A stretch of DNA of 64,000 bases, from assembly GCF_964199755.1 (NCBI RefSeq), contig NC_133911.1, positions 3,685,001 through 3,749,000 of the forward strand, given 5' to 3'. Source of the DNA: Larus michahellis. Taxonomy: Eukaryota; Chordata; Aves; Charadriiformes; Laridae. Under the pieces are notes generated by a model, which worked only from the letters and a program-made list of their open reading frames with translations, ran no database searches and was not told the origin of the DNA. The translations under genes and the position numbers were made by a program. Shown one piece after another: positions 19,588-30,300 of this stretch (its first letter is position 1; the number at the start of each line of letters is the position of its first letter).

Positions 19588-20545
19588 CCCCCTCTGCCCC
19601 GCGTCCATCCGGGCTGCCCGCCGCGGCAGAGGCGTCTGCGCGGGAGCTCCGCTGCCCGAGAGGGATGTTCTCTGCTCAGACGTTCTTCTGCTCCAAACCC
19701 GTGTGTTCCCTGGCTTTTGCGCCCTGGCCGGGAAGGTGACGGACCTCCCAGGGGCCGTTCCAGAGCAGGAACGCATTCAGGCTGCATTAGGTGCCGTGCC
19801 TTGCAGGACCTGGATGCAGTTTAAAATGAGTTAAGCTGATCTTTAGCTCCCGGTGCCCTTTCTACACTGCCGTTTCTGGGAAAAATCCCCCCTTTCTGGC
19901 TGTATGCAAACACTTCTCACCCTGCGGCAGTGCCCGCCCCTAAAATGAAGTACAGGGAAGCGGCCGTGACCATCGAGCATTCCAGCAGGAGACCAAGCCT
20001 GAAGCGCTCCAAAAACTGAGGAAAAGTGAATGTCGCAGACTTTTAGTGATGCCGCGTCGTGGCCGTGTCCTTGCAGCCAGCGCAGCTCACCAACGCGCAG
20101 CTCACCAACGCGCAGCGCCGGCCGCCTGCCGTGCCCTGGGGTCCGACCAGCGTCCCGCCGCCGTGACGGGACACAATTCCCAGTGGCACGAGACCCTCCA
20201 GGCACAGCGCTCGCAGGAGAAAGGCCCCCCCAGGACACGGCACTGGGAAACCACCCAGCCGTAGGGGTCCCAGTCCCAAACCACTGCACTGCAAAACCTC
20301 CGGCAAAGCGTTTTGTTGTCGAACTCGCCTCTTCCGATGCCTCCACCGCTGAGGGCTTTGGTTTGGCGTGGAGCAGGAAACACAACGCCGATTCCACGGA
20401 GACTGTACAAACAACCCTGGAAGCAGGACCCAGCTCTTCGTGAGGAGAGTCGCACTCTTCCGCAAGGCACGGCTTTCAGTATTATTTTTTTTTTTGGTCA
20501 TTTTGACTATTGTATGTCATAGTTAGCGGAAATAATAAAAGGTTG
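19588..20545 (+). other. ACAP3: 3' UTR of the distal ACAP3 isoform
   Basis: GC-rich sequence after the distal stop, ending in AATAAA at 20534-20539, with further signals at 20580-20585 and 20723-20728. A 15-bp tandem duplication (CGCAGCTCACCAACG, 20081-20110) is embedded. No other coding segment is apparent. Confidence 0.65.
20081..20110 (+). repeat. 15-bp perfect tandem duplication
   Basis: CGCAGCTCACCAACG appears twice in succession, followed by a third partial CGCAG, within the distal ACAP3 3' UTR. Confidence 0.93.
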
Positions 20546-20585
20546 TGTGTGGACTATACAGGTATAGGCACCATGACATAATAAA
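20534..20585 (+). terminator. ACAP3: Poly(A) signals of the distal ACAP3 isoform
   Basis: Two AATAAA hexamers (20534-20539 and 20580-20585) lie 0.95-1 kb after the distal stop, in an AT-rich setting that contrasts with the GC-rich UTR. The first is followed by a GT-rich GGTTGTGTGTGG element, a typical cleavage-stimulating context. Confidence 0.65.
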
Positions 20586-20749
20586 GTGTATTGTCAGAAT
20601 GAGATATATAAGCTATAACAGGCTGAAATGTAATATATCTTACGGCAGAAGAAATGTATTTTTTTTGAAAAGGTGGGAGTGAAAAAAAAAATCTCACACG
20701 CAAACAGTATCTATGAACTGAGAATAAAGATGGGAATTTTTTTTTTTTT

Positions 20750-22180
20750 ATAAACCCACACACGTTTCTTCATTCTTTCTGATTCTAGATCTTTACAAGC
20801 CAGCGAAGCGCTTTGGCCTGAGAAGGGTTAAAATACGAAGTTTATCTGGCACAGGTTTATGGCTTGAAAAGAGGAAGGTAAATGACCTTTTCGCCAAAGA
20901 GACCCGGGATTCTAACTCTCTTGGCAGCCCTTCTGTTTTATCTGATTAAGAGACGCTCTAATTTTATTAATGCTATTAACGAAGCGCACTCGCAGTGCGG
21001 CAGCTTAAATACACATCTCAGGCCTCCTGGCAGCCGGGGCAGGGAGCTGGGGTCGGGGTTGGCTCCTCTCCCTGCCGTTGCTGTGGGATCCTCAGCGTCG
21101 CCGCGGCTCCCGCTCGGGCCTCAATTTCTGCTGCCCGCTGGAAAAACGCAGCTCAGATACGGGGAGCTCCAAATAGGACAGATATTTCGGCGATGACATC
21201 CCCAACACTAAGGTATGACCCCAATGAAGAATTTGTACGGCTGATTTCCCAACTCCAACAGGCTACAGGAATGTTCAGTAATCAAGAGGCAGCTACCAAG
21301 CTGAAAAGTAGTCCACACCCTCGGAGAAGGTTGCTCGACGCTACCTTCAAACTGGATCCCCATGGCTTATGCTTCCACTACCTTAGAAACCATCATTTTA
21401 TTCCACTAAAGGTGGCAGAAGCGGGTGCGAAGCAAATTTTCCCTGTGCCCCCCTCCCACGGTGAACCCCACACTCTTTTGCTCTTCCAGTCCCGTGTCTC
21501 CGTGCCACCGACAGACGCTCCCTGCCCACTCGCATACCAGGCTGCCGGGGCATCTCCCTCCTGCCTTGCAACACCCCTTGCTCTTCTGGGTCTGCACACG
21601 GACAAACCGAAGCACACGCCCCGGCTGACAGATCCCTGTCCCGTGTTGCCACATCCCTCTTGTTCCAAATCTGACCACGGGACAAGACGCTGCCGCTCCG
21701 TCCTTGGCCCTGCCTCCTCCGTCCCCAGACTGGCTCCTCCTGGAAATTATATTACACGATGCAGAATTCAGCAGTGATTTTTTTTTTTTTCCTGTGCTTT
21801 GGGACCAGTATAAAGGTTGTTTCCTCAATCTCCTTTTAGCCAACCTTTAGCATTCCCATCTATTCCCAGTGGTAACAAGTCTGGGAGTTCTGAGAGGGGC
21901 TTTCTTTGGTGCACACACACAGACCTGAGCGTACCTGAGGCACCGCAATCTTTCAGTAATGACTGCCCGGCACCCGCTCGAGGTTTGCATTCCCAGGGCA
22001 TGCCCAGATGTTCTGCGTTAGAAGTCTCACTCCTTTTCTCTCTTTCTTGTCCATAGTGCTTTCTTCCTCCACGGCATCCTTTCCCAGCAGGGTGACTCGG
22101 GCTGCAGTATCGCATCAAATCACTCCTGCCAGTCTGCGAAGCAGCTGCATTTCCCAGTGCAGAAGACCCAGAGAAAAGCC
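20750..22180. other. Intergenic region between the tail-to-tail ACAP3 and SCNN1D genes
   Basis: No known gene is recognisable. A 260-codon open frame on the plus strand spans 20995-21777, but it has no identifiable domain, and its second half is Pro/Ser/Cys-rich in GC-rich DNA, as expected from chance. A T-rich run sits near 21778-21790. Confidence 0.5.
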
Positions 22181-22645
22181 TCCACGAAGATGACCCGAGG
22201 GCTGGAGCCCCTCTGCTGTGAGGACAGGCTGAGAGAGCTGGGGGGGTTCAGCCTGGAGAAGAGAAGGCTCCGGGGAGACCTTGGAGCCCCTTCCAGTCCC
22301 TAAAGGGGGCCAACAGGAAAGCTGGGGAGGGACTCTGGATCAGGGAGGGGAGCCACAGGATGAGGGGGAATGGTTTTAAACTGAAAGAGGGGAGATTTAG
22401 ATGAGATCTCAGGAAGAAATTGTTTGCTGTGAGGGCGGTGAGCCCCTGGCCCAGGTTGCCCAGAGAAGCTGTGGCTGCCCCATCCCTGGAGGGGTTCAAG
22501 GCCAGGTTGGACGGGGCTTGGAGCAACCTGGGCTGGTGGGAGGTGTCCCTGCCCAGGGCAGGGGGGTTGGAATGAGATGATCTTTAAGGTCCCTTCCAAC
22601 CCAAACCAGTCTATGAGTCTACGAGCTCTGAGAATCTATGAGATC
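22181..22645 (+). mobile_element. CR1 LINE 3' fragment
   Basis: About 460 bp of CR1 3' end in sense orientation: GGCTGGAGCCCCTCTGCTGT, TTCAGCCTGGAGAAGAGAAG, GCCCAGAGAAGCTGTGGCTG and GATCTTTAAGGTCCCTTCCA. It ends in degenerate TCTATGAG repeats. It is truncated at the 5' end and closely similar to the copy near 46 kb. Confidence 0.93.
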
Positions 22646-22984
22646 CTAGACTGGGTTGGTGTATTACACTGCAATTCGTTTGGGTTTGGTCTACAACTCT
22701 GGAGATTCTCCTTGTGAATGAAAAAAAAATAATAAATCAAGCAAATCAAACAAAAAAGGGAGACTTTCAAAAGCATCTTGGTGCTTGGCTTCCAATGGTG
22801 TCAGCAGCAAACTGTCTGGAACCAAAACTCTTTTCGTGATTCCTCCCATGCATTTAGGCTTCTGCAAGTAAGGTCTGGACATGTCGAAGAAGACTTTTCC
22901 AGAGCCAACACTTAGAATTAACAACTAGGCAGTAACAAACCCACATATCGGCTGTAGGCAAAACAAAGCCAAACTAAACGCCCA
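22646..22984. other. Short intergenic spacer before the SCNN1D 3' end
   Basis: Unremarkable AT-balanced sequence with an A-rich run near 22720-22730. No gene is seen. Confidence 0.5.
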
Positions 22985-23007
22985 GTCACCGTCTGTATTC
23001 AGAGCAT

Positions 23008-23013
23008 TTTATT
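23008..23013 (-). terminator. SCNN1D: SCNN1D poly(A) signal candidate
   Basis: AATAAA on the minus strand (TTTATT on plus) about 0.92 kb after the SCNN1D stop. It is the only good hexamer I saw between the stop and the CR1 element, so it probably fixes the transcript end near 22,985-22,995. Confidence 0.6.
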
Positions 23014-23936
23014 ATTTAAAAAAGTTACAAAACAAAGCTCATTGTTTTCTTGTTAACTCTTTGTTTTCTACAGAGAGTCATAAACAAGATTACAAGAGAG
23101 TAAAATGCTCCTGTGCAAACATCATCATCAAAAATAAATGTGTTATTCTATGTACACATAAGTTACTGTCAAATATTAACATTAAAACATCTCTTTTTAT
23201 AAATGGACTGCAACAAAAACGCAGCATTGTTTTAACCTTCTAAATAAATCAGATGCTTCGTCTGTGACATGAAACAACCGTTATCGACCCCATTTCCTCT
23301 CTTTCCTCTAAGATGGTGGGTCTCATTTGCACTAACGGGGGTTAAGCATCTCAGCAGCAGCATCCTGCGCGTTGTCCTCAAAACACAACAGCGGTAGGTT
23401 AAGGACCGAGAGGTGTCTCGGAAGCACGGCTGCCATCAGAGCCACCTCTTGCTTTGACACGCTCTGTCATCCTCAAGACAGCGCTGCCTGACAGGAGCGC
23501 GCGCTCCTGAGCCTCCACCGGGAATCTTTCCATGAACGGCCAGGCTGATTTTTTTCTCTTGAGCACATTTGTGAAATGTAGATGGGCCCGTCTGAAGCCA
23601 CAGGCTGATTTCCTCAGAAGGATTTAAAAGTTAAAAGCTATGAATAGGCTTTTACGAGGACGCGACGACTGTCCCAGAGAGTCGAAGCTCAGTTCTCCCC
23701 TCCCCAGATACTCATTAGGAACAAAAGAACATTGCACGATGCCTGAATCCAGGACACACGGCCGGTTTAATAATGAACTTGTAACAGCTGGAGGAGGATT
23801 GCCAGGCTGAGCAGCGTGGGCTTTAGGTGCTCACGGATTGTGGATCCAGCACGTTTCTGTGTGCGACCTCTCTGACAGCACCTGAGCACTAGGGGAGTTT
23901 CCAGCCTCCCGCTTCTCTGCGCACACAAGCACCTTC
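23014..23936 (-). other. SCNN1D: SCNN1D 3' UTR
   Basis: Sequence between the SCNN1D stop and its likely poly(A) signal. No coding potential and no repeat family was recognised. Confidence 0.55.
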
Positions 23937-24350
23937 TTAGCGGTTCAGCTCCCGGTCCGACGAGGTGTCCTTCGTGTATCTAAATCCATTAAGCACCACA
24001 TTTGGGCAAGGCTCTGGCATTCCCACCTTGCTGCAGAGTGGGTGAAAATGCGGGTCGCTGTTGTTGTCCATGGCAATAGTCACTCCAGAAGGGTGAGTAT
24101 GAGCAGAATCATCACCTTTTCCAGCTTCTTCTTGCACAACTCGGTAGTTTTCTAGGGTCAAGCTCACGCTGGGGACGGTAGGAGTGTGAGCTACTTTCAA
24201 CGTCTTCTTTGACCTGAACCGTTGGTAGCAGAAGAGGAGAGACAAGACCAGCGTATCTATGAGCAGCTCAAACATTTCAACTACAGACAACACTGAGGAT
24301 CCAAACCAGAGACTCCACTGGCTTCCCATGCTGGACAGAAGCAGATTCTC
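23937..24350 (-). CDS. SCNN1D: SCNN1D last coding exon (pore, TM2, cytoplasmic tail)
   Basis: Encodes [20 protein letters not shown], then TM2 ([20 protein letters not shown]), then a 90-residue cytoplasmic tail ending SSDRELNR and TAA. The deg-site serine and GSS filter are intact. The tail starts RFRSKK but has no PPxY Nedd4-binding motif. Acceptor TTTCCACAG. Confidence 0.96.
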   Translation of the reverse strand, partial: ENLLLSSMGSQWSLWFGSSVLSVVEMFELLIDTLVLSLLFCYQRFRSKKTLKVAHTPTVPSVSLTLENYRVVQEEAGKGDDSAHTHPSGVTIAMDNNSDPHFHPLCSKVGMPEPCPNVVLNGFRYTKDTSSDRELNR

Positions 24351-27300
24351 CTGTGGAAAGAATCAAAGGGTTGTGTTTATCAAACACAGCAGAGCTCCGG
24401 GAACATGAAATTATTGCGTACCGCCCGCAGGTCAGTTAGCTGCTTGCCAGCTGGGGAGTAATTTTGCGTGACTGTGTACAATGTGAAATGTTCAAGTCTC
24501 TTCCCTAAGAAGCAAAATCCCATCCCATCCTGGGGGCTGTAAACAATCCTCCCTCCAACCACACGCAGCACACCGTAACTAATGACAGGTAACGATGTTT
24601 TGAGCTGATGTAGTGCAACCTACTGAGAGTAAAGGAGACTCGTTGACGGACTGGTAGTTCAGTTGCTTGTAGAAGATGGTCACCTTGGCAATATCCTTCC
24701 TGTATTGGAGAAAGGCAGCAGTTAGCAACGGTGGGATGGCCACACGTCATTCACCTGGTGGAAGGCCCTGCCGGCATTCTGATTTACATGCAATTTACAT
24801 GCCGATTGCTAGGCAATAGGTTTCGCCACTCACTCAAGCTTTCTTCCTGAGGGTGTTTAACACGAGCTTGGAAAAAGGTTACAGAAGTGACCATTTCACA
24901 GTGTTGTAAGGAAAGATGGGAAGTTGATCGGCTGACCCTGTGCATTTCATAGTTGGACTTGATGATCTTAAAGGTCTTTTCCAACCTGAACGATTCTATG
25001 ATTTTTCTCTTGTCCTCCCTTTCCAGTCTAACATCTACAAATTCTGCAGGGATGAAGAGCTGATCCATAGTTTTAACAGAAGCACCTTCTCGCAGTGACT
25101 GACCTGTTGCTGGTGGAGTTATATCCGTTCTGATGCCTTAGAGCTTGGCGGACCCAGTCCTGCAGCAGAGCACATGTATATCATTGGCGATCCTGTGTTC
25201 TGAGTTTTTGTATGCTTAATATTTTGTAAACGTACATTTCATAAGCAATAAAAAGGCTATTGCAAATAATAAAAAAAGATGTAATAGACTGATTTACAAC
25301 ATATAGTGATAGCTATCAAGTAGCAGCCGTATTTGCCAGAATAGCAAGGAAATACACGCTGATATTTTAGGTGTGTACAGTATTCTGGTTCTTAAATTCT
25401 GCCTTTAATGGCAACCCTGCCAAATAACTTCCTCTTTTAAAATGTATTGGTTGTGTTTACCTCCACATTATCATCTACATCACATGAATTAATTGCCTGG
25501 TCATGCCGCCGGAATGCCCTTTTAACATCTGAACATGAGAAATGGCAAGAGGTCACCTACTGACTCACAGAACTTCCACTGCAGCCCCGCAGCACCTCAC
25601 GAACAGGAGCGAGCGAGCGGTCGCACCACAACACCCACTGGAAGCAGAAGGTCATCAGCACCATTTTGTAGGTGGGCAGCGAGGCAGTGAGGTGAATTGC
25701 TTAAGGTCGCAAGGAAGTTTGGATTAGGACTGGAATTGAATGTACGGCTCCAGCGCCTTAGTCTGGCTTCTTAACTACAAGGTCATTCCCTTGGGTCCAG
25801 GCTTTGGACCAGTTTGCTTTATTTGCCATTTCCGTTGCTGCTGCCTGAGTCGTCGTTTTCACCCTTAACTTTAATGTTCCAACAGCCAGAGTAAAGGCGG
25901 TATCCCCCCTGAACACAGCAGCTGTCTGTATGGCCTACCTGAGACTTTGTCGACGGCCACTTGGCAGTTCCAGCAGACACCTTGTACAGCGATTCCCTGG
26001 TCAGATAAAAACGGAGATTATGATCACTACGACTCTCGGCATTTAAAAGCGAATACATGAAGGAGTTTAACGACGCTAACTACTTGCCCACTGCATAAGT
26101 TCCGGGGGCAGCTCTTGAGGCCCTTGGAAAAAGCTTATTGAGTCAGCTTAGAAAATAATACCAGAGGTTGCCTGAAAACGGCTCGGGCCAGGAGGAAAAC
26201 TAGAATGGTTTCAAAAGCCTGACCACTTTACTTGGATGCATTTAAAGTCAAAATATTTCACATTTTGCTCTAAAATTCTGTCTTTCCATTTTGAAATTGA
26301 CCTACAATAAAAAAGGTGATCCATAGACAAGTAGTATAGATTGAAAAATGACACAAACAATTTGGTTTGGGCGTAATAAAACATTTCAGTGGGATAAAAT
26401 AATTTCCCCTCTCTGCTGTCATGTCAAAATTAACTTAAATTAAAGTTCTTATTTAATTTGTCTAATGCTGTTATCTTTTTCCTTTCTCAGCATTGGGGTT
26501 GAAACATCAAACTGACATCTCCTGTTCAGAAAACATCAAAATCCATAAATTTTCCATGAAATTGCCTATATTTCCACTGGTGTAATTTTCCTCTGCAAGG
26601 TGGCATTTACTGTGCTGTAATTTAGCGACGTACCGGCAAGGCTTGGGGCACTGGTCAAAACAATTCAGGTGATGATTTCTGAGCCTGTTGTAGAGCTGGT
26701 AAAAGCAGTGACCTGGTGAAAGAAATGAGAGGAACGCACTCAGGAAACGGAAGGCTACCGAATGGAAGGCTACCGAAACCTCCGGCCTCCCTTGCCCTTC
26801 CCAAGCACACAGGAGTCTCCCAAAGAGACTCGGTTTTGCTTCACTCTCACTTTGGAACGGCCCCTGCGTGCAAAGCACGTGCCTTCCCTGTAAGGATCGG
26901 CCGAGGACAGGCGAGCAGAAAACCAAGAGAAGTTATTCAAAGCTTTGTCTTACACCAGCACGGCCACCAATACTGGTAACATGAAAGAGCTTGACCCTAT
27001 ATTAAGGTCCTTAATAGAGGGATGCTTGATGTTTTTTAGGCTCTAACTTGATATCCACGCAAACACCCAGAGAGGGGTCTGCCATCGGGCTGGATTTAGT
27101 GATGTGAGGGAACAGTCTAAGCAGGAGACGGGCACAAAGCAGAAGGGCAGTAACCGAAGGGGTCACGTAACTATTGTGGGAAGGTGTCCCCTTCCGACAA
27201 GGACAAGACAACAGTCTGTTGCTCTCACCCCACGCAGGCTGCTTATTGTAGTCACAGTACTCGGCGCCAGGAGGCAGTGGGTAGTAGTAATAGCCACAGC

Positions 27301-30300
27301 CACATTTTCGAACCATTATGTGCTGAAAGCAGGAATGCAAACAAGCCTGGAAAATAAAGAAGACACAAAAGATTGGATAAGCCAGAAATTCTCAAGCGCC
27401 CAGATCTTCAGTCTGTAGCATGCAGCTGCTAGGAGACAACAACTTTGGTGCTGCAAAAAGACACCAGCCATCACTAGAGCACGATGATGCAAAAGGTTTT
27501 CACTTTTCATTCCTTATCTTTACCTCTGAAAACAGTACCGAACACAGTGAGACAGAATTTTCTCCAGCTGCCTTTTTCGTTATGCCCAGAAACATCTCAG
27601 TTAAGCAGCCTGAACTTCTAGAGCCAGAAGCAACTACTTACACAAATAAAGACCTGATGGCCCAAGAATGTCCCACCAGAACATTCCAGCTGCCACGACT
27701 GGCTCGCTGTCCGACCTCTCTTGTGGTACAAGGAGGGAAGAGCCCCAGTGTCTTGGACTGAGTATCCCCGACTCAGTGAAACTCATTCCAAGTGATAACG
27801 CCCTGTTTGTCAGCTTCTTTGCAGAGGGGCGTGAATCTCCCTGTTACCTCCAGCAATGAACCTGCTGATTTGTAAAAGCTCTCTGGAGAGCAAGGCATGA
27901 CTCCTTTGCTATTCATTGCCTCTGAATAAGCTGGGTCCTCAGCCAGCCGCTCTGACAATACCTGCAGGGTGTAGGAGTTGTTGTACAGGAGTTTGACATT
28001 CACATCATTGCCATTAGTCGTGCATTTCCCATAATTGCCGCCCAGGCGATTCACCTCATCCTGTGGACACAGAAAGGAGGCCTGAGTGATCAGGAGCTGT
28101 AATTGGACCTAGCCGTCACCACCTAAACTTAACTGGAGCATCATATAAAGGACAGGAAAGGTAGTAATATATGTGAGCGGCCAAGCTATACCCTGCTAAT
28201 AAAATACACACAGGAGCAGGGAAAAGGTAGGGGAGTGCAGGTGGTCAGTCCCTGTGGTGCAGCTGACAAAGCAGTAACGCATCACGTCAAAACAACTAAA
28301 TCACTTCTGAATGTTTGTTCTCATGCTATGACACACACGCAGTTCGCTGTACAGGGCTGGAACAGGACCTAAGAGGTGCAAGAGCCCCAGTGTAAAACAA
28401 ATCAGGCCCCAGCGTACTGAGGACTAAAAGGCCACTTGCGCATTTGGAACAATTTTGTTTTGCCCACGGGAACCTGAGCACAGTGAGAAGAGGCTCCCAT
28501 GGATACACATGCCCTGTCCAGAGGGGAGCAGAAGAGTCCCGCAAGTCCGTTGTATGAGTCAGTCACACTGTTCAGCTCCTCACAACTTTCTGCAACCAGA
28601 GGGAAAAGAACCGATGCTCTTGCTCAAGTGGCTGACCTGCTGAATGCCTATGGTAGTTGCAATGCCTGGTCTGATGTCAAAGCCTTCATGCTCGAGGAAT
28701 GGCGTCTGATTGTGGTTGTGTATCATCACTTTCACACCTGCTACTGTAGACAAGAGCGGGATGTGATCCTTCTGCTCCGCTCTCAGGATAAGGGAAAGTC
28801 CTGTAAACCAGAGAAAAGGGAAGCATATAACAACTCATTTTGGGCCAAAATAGGAACACCACTATGTCTTGACGTCTCAGCACTGATCAAATTGCTGTCT
28901 TAGCTTACAGAAGAGCCATTCTTTTTCCTCAGAGATCTGGTGAGTGGCCAGGTAGCGACTGCACCAGCCTATTTTGAAACCGTAATAATATTCTGCTTGA
29001 AAACTAAAATAATATTCTGCTTGCTATAAGGTAAGATAGGGTTGATACGGCTATCATATACATGTGGCTCGTGAAGCAAGCAAATACAGTGTATAATTTG
29101 TGCCACCAGACAGAAGAGAGGGCTATATGTCAGTAAGTCATCTATAGAAGACATATTTAATCCATTGTCAAATTATATTAACTTCAGCTCTTCTTCCCAC
29201 CCTTTGCCAAATAACATACCGTAAGGAATTCCTGGTTTTGTGGCTGTCCAAAAAGAGTCTGTTCCCTTGCTGTTAAAAGTATAGCAGCTTCCAAAGACGG
29301 GGTGGTGAAAGTGAACATAGTCACTGAAATCAAGAGAGATTTTGATGGGTTTTAATACAAGCGCAGCAATACCTTTACTTCTACGTAGGAAGCTTTTTTT
29401 GTATATATATGTGTGTGTGTATGTACAGCAGTGACCATGGGAGACAGCTGTTAACTCGCCGGAGACGAGGAAAAAAATGCGGTGCACAGGGATTCACTGC
29501 TCACCAGATTACAGACCACCAGATCACTGGTACAGCCAGAGCGGCAAACACAGGAGTCAAATCCAAAGTTCTGACTTGCTTTTCCCTCCAAGTAGACTAA
29601 ACTTTTTCCTGCTTATTCCAACCAGGCAGGTTGAATTTCTATGCTCTAATCAATAGGAGAATACTTGCAGTCTCCCAAGTCCTCGAATTCTGCTGAAATC
29701 ACAATTATCGTCTCAAGAAGTGACGTACCTGGGTCTGCAGGGCTCCCCATCGTACTGGCAGGAGTAGACCATATCTTCTATTTGCTCCTCATGATCAGAA
29801 ATGTTGATTATAACCGGTAGCTGGGACATGATATTCATGTAGTGAAACCTGTACCATTCAAGAATTGCATCCATCCCGGATGAATAGGTCTTGTAGAAGC
29901 AATTCCCACCTGTGGCATTGCACTGGGGGAAAAGAAGAGAGGGAGCCATTCAGCACAGCCAGGACAGGACAGCCGAAGGGTAACAGGGAGCGGGGGGTAA
30001 AGGCAATATTGGATACAGGGACAAGGGGAACCCTTATTTTTCCAGAAAGTGGAGTCTCTGATCATTTTAGTTATCACAGAACGGCTGAGGTTGGAAGGGA
30101 CGCCTGGAGGTCATCTTGTTATGTGCTAAGCACCTTCTCTCCCTGAAGCTGAATTTGGTGTGCCGCCTCATCTCAGGGGAACGAGCGCAGGGGAAGAGAG
30201 GCGGGAGAGGAGAGCAGGCAAGCACACTCAAGTACGCTGGGAGAAGGAAGGACAGGGCTGGTGGGAATTCTGTACAACCCATGAATCATGGACCAAGTCC

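Noticed and set aside
22248-22599. Minus-strand frames near 22.4 kb and similar ones near 46.1 kb
   Set aside because: They are the reverse complement of the CR1 3' tail; the resemblance between the two sites is due to the shared repeat.
24591-24622. Alternative donor GTTGCA after CTCAGTAG for the SCNN1D exon at 24624-24699
   Set aside because: Its use would add TAG and break the frame; the GTAGGT donor keeps the ENaC frame.
29398-29425. TA/TG alternating run as a microsatellite
   Set aside because: Too short and irregular to be more than a minor simple-sequence stretch; noted but not worth a feature.
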